Source of the DNA: an uncultured Clostridia bacterium
GTDB lineage: Bacteria; Bacillota; Clostridia; TANB77; CAG-508
NCBI GenBank assembly: GCA_934130975.1
Contig: CAKOYU010000001.1
Span: 138,710 to 202,709 of the forward strand
Direction of reading: 5' to 3'
Length of the DNA: 64,000 nt
The notes beneath the pieces were generated by a model, which was not told where the DNA came from, searched no databases, and saw only the letters and a program-made list of their open reading frames with translations. Positions 1 to 7,206 of the stretch are shown here, one piece after another (the stretch's first letter is position 1; each line of letters begins with the position of its first letter). Position numbers and translations under genes: made by a program.

Positions 1-1
1 A

Positions 2-631
2 GACCTAGTAGAAATATTACCAGACAATGAAGAAGAATTTAATGAACAAAAAGTACAATACGGAGAAAAGATTATAAAAATATTAGAAGAAAATGAAAAA
101 GAGTTAGGCGATTTAAAAGAATTAAAAATAATAGTAGATACTATTTATAATGATTTAAATAAAGCTACAAAAGTTGATGATGAGCTAAAAAATAAATTAA
201 GAGAAGATGTAGATAAATTAGATACTGTTACAGGAATTAATCCTACATTGGCAAGTTCATTAAAAATAGTTTTAAATATGCAAATAGATGATTTAACAGA
301 TGAAAATCTTAATGATATGAAAATAACAGTTATGACTATTAAGCAGTGGGTAGATAAAAAAGTTGAAAGTGATACTGATGATTCAACTAATAACAACAAT
401 AACAACAATAACAACAATAACAATAATAACGATAATGATAACAAAATGGAAGAAAAAAAAGATGAAATAAATGCTTCAAATACTAACACAAATACTATTG
501 TGGATGAAACAATAGCTAAAGATGTAATCCCACATGCAGGGAAAATTGGAGGAATTATAATTGTAATATCTATATTATTAGGAATAGCTTTAATATATGG
601 AGTTAAATATAATAAATTAAAAGAAATTTAA
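2..631 (+). CDS. Surface protein with IPHAG sortase-like anchor (5'-truncated by window edge)
   Basis: The reading frame is open from the first bases of the window, so the start and signal peptide lie upstream. The visible part has an alpha-helical region of about 120 residues, a run of 14 asparagines followed by an acidic stretch, then the C-terminal sequence IPHAG, a hydrophobic segment of about 20 residues and a short basic tail (KYNKLKEI). That order matches a sortase cell-wall sorting signal. The helical region aligns along its length with the next gene (shared NKATKVDD/NGATKVDD and TIKQWVD), so the two are tandem paralogs. The function of the helical domain is not recognised. The Asn codons are AAC/AAT mixtures, so the tract is a repeat prone to length change. 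Confidence 0.75.
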   Translation, partial: DLVEILPDNEEEFNEQKVQYGEKIIKILEENEKELGDLKELKIIVDTIYNDLNKATKVDDELKNKLREDVDKLDTVTGINPTLASSLKIVLNMQIDDLTDENLNDMKITVMTIKQWVDKKVESDTDDSTNNNNNNNNNNNNNNDNDNKMEEKKDEINASNTNTNTIVDETIAKDVIPHAGKIGGIIIVISILLGIALIYGVKYNKLKEI

Positions 632-637
632 TATATA

Positions 638-666
638 TTGACATTTATCAAAAATAGGTGTATATA
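638..666 (+). promoter_or_regulatory. Sigma-A promoter for the second surface paralog
   Basis: TTGACA and TATATA are separated by 17 bases and lie 41 bases upstream of the 707 start. There is no clear terminator between the two paralogs, so readthrough is also possible. Confidence 0.5.
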
Positions 667-706
667 AAATTTATATTATGATTAGAAAACGAGAGATGAG
701 GTTAAT

Positions 707-1393
707 ATGAAAAAGAAATTTAAAAAATTTATAGGAATTTTATTATTAGGAATAATTATTTTAATACAATTTAATGCAATATCATATGCAAGCATGGATC
801 CAGAGCAAATAAAAAGTTTGTTTGATATGTATGAAAATAATTTAGGTGATATTAATGATTTGAAAAAAGTTATTGACAAAATGTATGCTGATGTAAATGG
901 AGCTACAAAAGTAGATGATCAGTTAAAAGCAACATTAAAAAAAGATGTTCAAAGTTTAAATAGTGTTTCTGGAATTGATGCTAATGTAGTAACAATGTTA
1001 AGTACACAATTAAATACAGAAATTGATAATTTAACAGATGATAACTTGAGTGATATGAAAGAAGAAGTAAGCACTATCAAACAATGGGTTGATAATAAAG
1101 TTGCAACTGGAAGCAGTAGTTCTACTAATACAAGTACAGGAACTACTACAAATACAACGACAACAAACACAACAACAACTACTACAACACCATCAACAAC
1201 AAATACAACAAGTACAACAGCAAATAATAGCAATAACCAAACTACTAAAAATAAAGTAACAGACAAAACATCTGTAAAAAGCGATATACCTAAAGCTGGA
1301 ATTTCAAACAAGACTTTTCTTGTACTAGCAGTTATAATTGGTGCAATGGTTATTCTAGCAATAAAATATAGAGGATTAAAAGAAATAAAATAA
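707..1393 (+). CDS. Surface protein with signal peptide, Thr-rich stalk and IPKAG sorting signal
   Basis: A 228-residue exported protein. Residues 1-29 form a signal peptide (Lys-rich start, hydrophobic core, likely cleavage after SYA). Residues 30-140 are the helical domain shared with the upstream paralog. Residues 140-188 are a Thr/Asn/Ser-rich linker typical of cell-wall stalks. The C-terminus carries IPKAG, a membrane segment and the basic tail KYRGLKEIK, the arrangement of a sortase substrate, although the pentapeptide differs from canonical LPXTG. The start is supported by a GAGGTTAAT-type ribosome binding site. A sortase is encoded at 39.2 kb and could be the anchoring enzyme; that pairing is inference. 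The role of the helical domain is unknown. Confidence 0.8.
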   Translation: MKKKFKKFIGILLLGIIILIQFNAISYASMDPEQIKSLFDMYENNLGDINDLKKVIDKMYADVNGATKVDDQLKATLKKDVQSLNSVSGIDANVVTMLSTQLNTEIDNLTDDNLSDMKEEVSTIKQWVDNKVATGSSSSTNTSTGTTTNTTTTNTTTTTTTPSTTNTTSTTANNSNNQTTKNKVTDKTSVKSDIPKAGISNKTFLVLAVIIGAMVILAIKYRGLKEIK

Positions 1394-1421
1394 AAATGTG
1401 TCCGATTTAGGACACATTTTT
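1392..1421. terminator. Bidirectional terminator between convergent genes
   Basis: A perfect 12-bp inverted repeat (arm AAAAATGTGTCC) with a six-base loop, T-rich on both strands, sits exactly between two convergent genes. Confidence 0.85.
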
Positions 1422-3793
1422 TATATATTTTTGTTAATAGTTTTTCTTAAGTATATATAACTTGCTATTAATGATACAAATACCATAAGTATAATTACAC
1501 CAATTACTTGTAACATATGATCTTGTGTAAATGTAAAGAATGTTTCTGGCTCTAAAGATTTTATATTACTAGAAGCAGGTGCCATTTTTGAAAGTTCATT
1601 TAAATTTAAATCTTCAATCATGTGTGGCAAAGCATTAAGATTAGCACTTGTTCCTAAACCTTCTACAGTCCACCTACATAGAACAAAATTAGAAATAAAT
1701 TTGGTTACACCTTCTAATTTGAATAGCATCCCAGAGAACAATAGATGTGGGACAAGTATTAGTGGAAGTATTATCATTGCAATATTTGCATTTTTTACAA
1801 TTGATGATATTAGTAATCCAGTTGTTGCTGATGCTAATATTGATAAGAAGCATATAAGTTGAACATCCCAGAATGAACCTATTAATATACTATAAGGAGA
1901 TTTTCCAGCAATACTTTGAAAAATAAATACTAATAAGAATGATTGTATAAATGCAAGAATACCTTGTACTATAAATTTTGACAATAGATATGCTGAAAGC
2001 TTCAAATCTGCCATATATTCTTTTTGCAGAATTACTTTTTCTTTACATATTTCTTGTACTGAGTTCAAAAGTCCAAGCCAAATTGATGCACATCCCAATG
2101 AAAATAGAATTGCTTTTGTATCTTCATTGCTGATATATAGTTTATTATTTGTAACTAATGAAAGTAAAATTGCTACAATTGGAGCTTGTGCAAATAATAT
2201 AAACAATTGCTGTACATCGTTTGATATAAGTTTTACATATCTTCTAATTAATATCATTAATTGTTTTATAAAAGATTTTTTCTTGTTTTCAATATTATTA
2301 CTTTTTCCTTCAGGTACAGTTTTGGGTTCAATTTTTTCTCTAGTGCTTTCAAATTTATTTTGCCAGTAGTTTCTATCTTCACTTATTAAAGTATAAATAT
2401 CTACGAAATCATCAACTCCGAAGAATTGTAATGCTTCTTGAGGAGATCCATAGAAACATAAATGCCCACCATCTCCAAAGAATGCTACTTTATCACATAA
2501 ATGAAGGTTAAGCGTGTTATGAGTAACTAGTATAATAGTTTTTCCCATCTGAGACATTTCTCTTAAAGTTTTCATTATACTTCTTTCAGTGCCAGGGTCA
2601 AGACCACTAGTTGGTTCATCTAAGAAAAATAAATTTGGATCTGCTAAAAGCTCAACAGCAATACTAGCTCTTTTTCTTTGTCCACCACTTAATTGTCTTA
2701 TATATGAATTTTCAAAATCAGATAAGCTAACGATGTCTAAAACTTCTTTTATTCTTTGATTACGTTCCTTAATAGATGTATTATCAGGCATTCTTAATTT
2801 TGCTGCATATTGTAGGGTGTCATGTAGTGTTAAATTAGAAAATACAATATCATCTTGTGGTACATAGCCTATATTATATTTTAGATTTTCATAATTATCA
2901 TATAAATTCTCGCCATTTAATAAAACAGTTCCTGATGTTGGTGGTGTTACACCACTTATACATTTCATGAATGTTGACTTACCTGCACCAGAGCCACCCA
3001 CTAATGCGACAAATTCAGATGGCTTAATGCTCATACTAACATGTGAAGAGATTTCTCGTGTTTTAAATTTGATTTTTACCTTTTTTACTATATCTATTGC
3101 ATCTAATTGAATTCCTTTTTCGAAAATTTGATATAATAATTTGTTTTCATATAATATTAATTTAGTATTACCAATAAAAATTACATCTAAATTATTTAAT
3201 GTAGCTTGCTGAGATGGTGGAACCATCTGTCCATTTATATAAATTCCATTTAAACTACCTTCATCTGAAATTGTTGTTTTATTTAAGATACGATGTATTG
3301 TGGCATGATGTTTGGCAATTCCTGCTGGAGATAAAACAATGTTACATGTTCCACTACTACCGATTGAAATATTTCCAGGTGTTAAAGTATAAGAATCCCA
3401 TTCGTCTAGATTTTTATTAATTGACATAATCATAACGATTCCTTTTTGTGAAGCTTTATCAATGATTTTTACGAAGCTTCCTTCTGATAAATAGACATCG
3501 TCAATTATTTGGTTACCATTTCCTATCATTGGTACTTGTAAACTGTCATTTGATATTAATACACCATATTCTGTTATTTCAAGATATCCTTGGTGATCAT
3601 CAACGGAATTTGAAGATATTGCAATATCATTGTTAAAAGAACTACCGAAAGATATTTTGTTTTTGCCAAATGTAGATAAATTTATTGTTTGTAGACCTGC
3701 ATCATCTAAGATTGTTAAAAAATAGTTCTCGCCATTTTGGGCGACATGTCTTAAATGTACAAAGTCATCTAATTCTCGATTTTCTTTTTTCAT
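1421..3793 (-). CDS. FHA-domain ABC-2 transporter, ATPase and permease in one chain
   Basis: The preferred start is the ATG at 3793 (MKKENRE), 6 bases after AGGAAGAG; a longer frame from a TTG would run through the promoter. The protein of about 790 residues has two FHA-like regions near residues 40-110 and 130-215; the second is canonical (SIGSSGTCNI, KHHATIH, SLNGIYING). The ABC ATPase follows with Walker A GGSGAGKST, signature LSGGQ and Walker B LFFLDEPTSGLDP, then about six membrane helices of an ABC-2 permease. FHA domains bind phosphothreonine, so a Ser/Thr kinase may control it; none is encoded here. ABCG-like half transporters of this layout occur in Firmicutes and Actinobacteria. The substrate is unknown. 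Confidence 0.88.
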   Translation of the reverse strand: MKKENRELDDFVHLRHVAQNGENYFLTILDDAGLQTINLSTFGKNKISFGSSFNNDIAISSNSVDDHQGYLEITEYGVLISNDSLQVPMIGNGNQIIDDVYLSEGSFVKIIDKASQKGIVMIMSINKNLDEWDSYTLTPGNISIGSSGTCNIVLSPAGIAKHHATIHRILNKTTISDEGSLNGIYINGQMVPPSQQATLNNLDVIFIGNTKLILYENKLLYQIFEKGIQLDAIDIVKKVKIKFKTREISSHVSMSIKPSEFVALVGGSGAGKSTFMKCISGVTPPTSGTVLLNGENLYDNYENLKYNIGYVPQDDIVFSNLTLHDTLQYAAKLRMPDNTSIKERNQRIKEVLDIVSLSDFENSYIRQLSGGQRKRASIAVELLADPNLFFLDEPTSGLDPGTERSIMKTLREMSQMGKTIILVTHNTLNLHLCDKVAFFGDGGHLCFYGSPQEALQFFGVDDFVDIYTLISEDRNYWQNKFESTREKIEPKTVPEGKSNNIENKKKSFIKQLMILIRRYVKLISNDVQQLFILFAQAPIVAILLSLVTNNKLYISNEDTKAILFSLGCASIWLGLLNSVQEICKEKVILQKEYMADLKLSAYLLSKFIVQGILAFIQSFLLVFIFQSIAGKSPYSILIGSFWDVQLICFLSILASATTGLLISSIVKNANIAMIILPLILVPHLLFSGMLFKLEGVTKFISNFVLCRWTVEGLGTSANLNALPHMIEDLNLNELSKMAPASSNIKSLEPETFFTFTQDHMLQVIGVIILMVFVSLIASYIYLRKTINKNI

Positions 3794-3815
3794 AATCTCT
3801 TCCTTTCTATTTGGT

Positions 3816-3844
3816 ATTTTAATATAAAAAAATATACAAGTCAA
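3816..3844 (-). promoter_or_regulatory. Sigma-A promoter of the FHA-ABC gene
   Basis: On the minus strand TTGACT, a 17-base spacer and TAAAAT precede the ATG at 3793. It lies back to back with the murF promoter. Confidence 0.65.
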
Positions 3845-3852
3845 TAAAATGA

Positions 3853-3881
3853 TTGCAAAAATTCTTTAATTGGAATATAAT
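3853..3881 (+). promoter_or_regulatory. Sigma-A promoter of murF
   Basis: TTGCAA, 17 bases, TATAAT; the start codon lies 22 bases downstream of the -10 box, after TAGGAGG. Confidence 0.75.
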
Positions 3882-3903
3882 ATGTTACACGTAGGAGGTT
3901 GTA

Positions 3904-5271
3904 ATGAAGATAAAGAATATATTAAAAGTAACAAATGGGAAAATGTTGATTGGTGATGAGAATTTAGTTTGTGATAGTTTTTCTAAAGATACAAGAACTA
4001 TTCAAAATGGTGATATATATATAGGTATAAAAGGTGAAAATTTTGACGGAAATAAATTTTGGAAGCAAGCATTAGATAATGGGGCAGAAGGAGTAATAAT
4101 TCAAGATGTTGAAGTTTCAACAGAAGAGCTAGAAGCTTATAAAGATAAAACAGTTATTAAAGTTGAAGATACTTTAAAAGCTTTATATGAAATTGCAAAA
4201 TATAAAAGAAGTTTATATGATATTCCAGTTGTAGCAATTACAGGAAGTGTAGGAAAAACTAGTACTAAAGATATAATTGCAAGTGTTGTAAGTACACAAT
4301 ATAAGACATTAAAAACAGAGGGTAATAATAATAACAACATTGGTTTACCATTAACTATATTGAAATTAAAAGATCATGAAGCATTAGTGGTTGAAATGGG
4401 AATGAATCATTTTGGAGAAATAAGCTTATTAACTGATATTGCAAAGCCAACATTAGCAGTTATCACAAATATTGGAACATCACATATAGGAAATTTAGGT
4501 TCAAGAGAAAATATATTAAAAGCCAAATTAGAAATATTAGAAGGTATGAAAATACCAAAAATAATAATTAATAATGATAATGATTTATTACATGATTGGT
4601 ATAAAGAGAATTCAGAAAAATTAGAAATACATACATTCGGAATAGAAAGTAATAGTGAAGTAATGGGCAAAGATATAAAGATGCAAGAAGAAAGCAGTGA
4701 ATTTACAGCCGTAACTGATTCAAAAGAAACAAATATAAAAGTGCCTGTCGGTGGTGAACATTTTGTGTATAATGCTTTATGTGCGATGACAGTAGGAAAA
4801 GTTTTAAATATACCTGTAGACAAAATTCAATATGGAATTGAAAGTTTTGAACTAACTAAAAAAAGAATGGATATTAAAAAATTAGAAAATGGTGCGATTA
4901 TTATAAATGATGCATATAATGCAAGTTTTGAATCAATGAAAGTTAGCTTAGAATTTCTTGCTAATCATACGGGAGAAAGAAAAATTGCAGTATTAGGAGA
5001 TATGTTTGAACTTGGTGAATATTCAGAAGAACTTCACAGAAAAGTAGGCAAGGAGGTTGTTAAGAATAATATAGATATGTTAATTTGTGCTGGAGAAAAT
5101 GCCAAATATATAATAGAAGAAGCTAAGAAAAATAGTAAAATAGAAACATATTTTATGCACAATAATGAAGAAATTGTGGAAAAGTTATCTCAAGAATTAA
5201 GAAATGGAGATATTGTTTTAGTAAAAGCTTCAAATGGAATGAAATTTTTTGAAATTTGTCAAAAAGTGTAG
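3904..5271 (+). CDS. murF: UDP-N-acetylmuramoyl-tripeptide--D-alanyl-D-alanine ligase
   Basis: MurF adds the D-Ala-D-Ala dipeptide to UDP-MurNAc-tripeptide, the last cytoplasmic step of the peptidoglycan precursor pathway, using ATP. The 455 residues fit the family. The N-terminal substrate domain has SKDTRTIQNGDIYIGIKGENFDG, shown here only in part; the Mur ligase ATP-binding loop is GSVGKTSTKD near residue 107; the central EMGMNHFGEI and NIGTSHIGNLGS motifs and the C-terminal NDAYNASFESM motif are present. It stands alone with its own promoter, away from the dcw cluster, followed by a DnaJ-like gene. The start follows TAGGAGG by six bases. Confidence 0.95.
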   Translation: MKIKNILKVTNGKMLIGDENLVCDSFSKDTRTIQNGDIYIGIKGENFDGNKFWKQALDNGAEGVIIQDVEVSTEELEAYKDKTVIKVEDTLKALYEIAKYKRSLYDIPVVAITGSVGKTSTKDIIASVVSTQYKTLKTEGNNNNNIGLPLTILKLKDHEALVVEMGMNHFGEISLLTDIAKPTLAVITNIGTSHIGNLGSRENILKAKLEILEGMKIPKIIINNDNDLLHDWYKENSEKLEIHTFGIESNSEVMGKDIKMQEESSEFTAVTDSKETNIKVPVGGEHFVYNALCAMTVGKVLNIPVDKIQYGIESFELTKKRMDIKKLENGAIIINDAYNASFESMKVSLEFLANHTGERKIAVLGDMFELGEYSEELHRKVGKEVVKNNIDMLICAGENAKYIIEEAKKNSKIETYFMHNNEEIVEKLSQELRNGDIVLVKASNGMKFFEICQKV

Positions 5272-5286
5272 ATTTTTTTACCGAAA

Positions 5287-5316
5287 ATTGGTATAATGCA
5301 AATACCAATTATTTTT
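5287..5316 (+). terminator. Hairpin with T-run after murF, overlapping a possible -10 box
   Basis: AATTGGTAT and ATACCAATT pair around a short loop and are followed by ATTTTT. The same hairpin contains TATAAT at 5292-5297, so it may be both the murF terminator and part of the promoter of the next gene. Confidence 0.45.
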
Positions 5317-5329
5317 GGGAGGACGTCAA

Positions 5330-6217
5330 ATGAAAATTAAGGATTATTACAAAATATTAGAATTAGAAAATAACAAAGTAACAATAGAACAAATAAAATC
5401 AGCATATAGAAAACAAGCCAAAAAATATCATCCAGATGTAAATGTAGGAAATAAAATTGCAGAAGAAAGAATAAAGGATATAAATGAGGCATATAGAGTA
5501 TTATCAAATCCTTCATCAAAAAGAAAATATGATAGAACATGGAATTATAATATAGGGTATAAACAAAAAAAGGCAAAACAGAAATCTTCAGGAGAAGTAG
5601 CTAGTGAATTTTTTGGAATGTTTTTCGGAAATAACGAAATAAAAGAAGAAATAGCACAAAGTCAAATTCCACCTGTTAAAGGAGAGAATATAGAAACAGA
5701 GATAAACATAGCTATAGAAGATGGTTTTTATGGTACAGAAAAGAAAGTGGTACTAAATAATTTAGAAGGAAAACCTAAAACTATAGAAGTCAAGATACCA
5801 AAAGGAATCCAAAATGGACAAACAATTCGATTAATAGGACAAGGTAAAGCAGGAAAAAATGGCGGAAAAAATGGAGATTTATACATAAAAATAAATATAG
5901 AAGATGGAAAAAAATACAAATTGAGTGGCAATGATTTATATACAGTAGTTCCTATTTCACCATGGGAAGCGGCTTTAGGTGCTAAAGCTAAAGTAAATTC
6001 TATAGATGATTCTAAAACAGCAATTTTTATACCAAGTGGAGTACAATCAGGAGAAGTAATAGAAATTCCTCAAAAAGGATATGTAACGGCAGATGGACAA
6101 AGAGGAAATTTAATAGTACAAATAAAAATTGTAGTTCCTGAGAAATTGACTAAGGAAGAAACAGAAATGTTTAAAAAATTAAAAGAAATATCAAAATTTA
6201 ATCCTAGAAGAGTTTAA
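5330..6217 (+). CDS. DnaJ/CbpA-type co-chaperone lacking the zinc-finger domain
   Basis: The start is placed at the ATG at 5330 (MKIKDYYK), which follows GGGAGG by seven bases. Residues 1-68 are a J domain with the essential HPD motif (KYHPDV), which stimulates Hsp70 ATPase. Residues from about 115 form the two C-terminal substrate-binding domains of class B J proteins (for example GDLYIKINIEDG, and the PWEAALGAKAKV motif). The four CxxCxGxG zinc-binding repeats of DnaJ proper are absent, as in CbpA. No dnaK or grpE is adjacent, so it is probably an accessory co-chaperone. It is unrelated in obvious function to murF upstream. Confidence 0.88.
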   Translation: MKIKDYYKILELENNKVTIEQIKSAYRKQAKKYHPDVNVGNKIAEERIKDINEAYRVLSNPSSKRKYDRTWNYNIGYKQKKAKQKSSGEVASEFFGMFFGNNEIKEEIAQSQIPPVKGENIETEINIAIEDGFYGTEKKVVLNNLEGKPKTIEVKIPKGIQNGQTIRLIGQGKAGKNGGKNGDLYIKINIEDGKKYKLSGNDLYTVVPISPWEAALGAKAKVNSIDDSKTAIFIPSGVQSGEVIEIPQKGYVTADGQRGNLIVQIKIVVPEKLTKEETEMFKKLKEISKFNPRRV

Positions 6218-6262
6218 AACTTATAAGAAATCGCTCAAAACCTTGAAAAAACAGCATAGGTA

Positions 6263-6291
6263 TTGACATAATGATAAAAATCTGGTATAAT
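6263..6291 (+). promoter_or_regulatory. Perfect consensus sigma-A promoter of the coupling-protein operon
   Basis: TTGACA, 17 bases, TATAAT: an exact match to consensus. The leader before the ATG at 6360 contains two small hairpins (TTATGT/ACATAA and CTATG/CATAG), so some leader-based control is possible. Confidence 0.8.
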
Positions 6292-6359
6292 TACTTATGT
6301 GAGTTCGTAAACATAAGATAAGCTATGGATTAAATCATAGAAATGAGGTGTAAGTAAAA

Positions 6360-6887
6360 ATGGAGATGTTACCAGGAAAACATTTTAGTATAACAGATCC
6401 AAAGGGAGTAAATACAGTAATTTATCAAGTAAATAAAACAAATAAGGAATTTTTAGGAGATTATCCCAAATATACTGTCGAAAGATTAGACTTCACAGAA
6501 GAAATTAGAGGAGAAGCTCGTAGAAAAACCTTTTATGTTGACGAGCCACAACCAAATGGAAATCAATTAGTTATTTTATCATTCGGAAAAGAAAGTGTTG
6601 TAATAAACTCAGGAATACTAATTGATGATGAGGTTAGGATATCAAAAACACCAACACCGTTTAAGTTTAATACATTATATTCAGAAGAAGAACAGGAATT
6701 TAAAGAATTTAACTATACACCAAATATGAAAAGAGACATTTGTGTTATAGATCCTGAAACTACAGAAGAATTAAGACCTAGACTTTATTTTGATGAAAAA
6801 GAAAATAAAGTAAGGGGAAGATGCAAATTAAAACCATACAAATCTTATTTCGCATTCGAAGTAAGAGAGGATGATGGAAAAGTTTAA
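6360..6887 (+). CDS. Unknown soluble protein, first gene of coupling-protein operon
   Basis: A 175-residue protein of a family I do not recognise. It has no signal peptide or membrane segment and a mixed charge pattern with many beta-prone stretches. It is preceded by GAGGTG and by a consensus promoter. The second gene starts 15 bases after its stop, with AAGGAGG in the gap. Co-transcription with a VirD4/TraG-like ATPase suggests a partner or substrate-adaptor role, which is inference from position only. Confidence 0.7.
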   Translation: MEMLPGKHFSITDPKGVNTVIYQVNKTNKEFLGDYPKYTVERLDFTEEIRGEARRKTFYVDEPQPNGNQLVILSFGKESVVINSGILIDDEVRISKTPTPFKFNTLYSEEEQEFKEFNYTPNMKRDICVIDPETTEELRPRLYFDEKENKVRGRCKLKPYKSYFAFEVREDDGKV

Positions 6888-6902
6888 GGAGGTCAATTTA
6901 CT

Positions 6903-7172
6903 ATGGCAAATAGCACAGTAAATGGAAAAAAAATAGGAAAGGCTGCAGGTAAAGACGATAAAATAAAATTAACATATAGTCTTTGTGGAAAAAGAAGTAA
7001 AGAGCAGGAAATGGATACAAAGATAAATGAAAAGAAACCTACAATATCTATAATAGAATCATTAAGAAATGAAGGACAAATCGTTTCAGAAACAAGTGAG
7101 TATGTTTCAATAAAAGCGTATCCAGGAACAAATCCAAATAAAGAGAAACAAACTGAAGATTTAACACACTAG
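6903..7172 (+). CDS. Small basic unknown protein in coupling-protein operon
   Basis: An 89-residue lysine-rich protein without recognised domains; residues 1-60 are strongly basic and residues 60-89 more acidic. The start follows AAGGAGG. It lies 15 bases after the first gene and 34 bases before the ATPase gene, so it belongs to the same transcript. It could be a disordered partner of the ATPase; nothing in the sequence gives a function. Confidence 0.65.
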   Translation: MANSTVNGKKIGKAAGKDDKIKLTYSLCGKRSKEQEMDTKINEKKPTISIIESLRNEGQIVSETSEYVSIKAYPGTNPNKEKQTEDLTH

Positions 7173-7206
7173 AATAATTGTAACCAAAGAGAAGGTGATT
7201 TAACTT

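Noticed and set aside
145..489. Leucine/serine-rich frame opposite the first surface gene
   Set aside because: It is the antisense of the poly-Asn and helical coding region; leucine runs arise from the AAC/AAT repeat read backwards.
6292..6359. Riboswitch in the leader of the coupling-protein operon
   Set aside because: Only two small hairpins are seen; no known riboswitch core can be recognised in under 70 bases.
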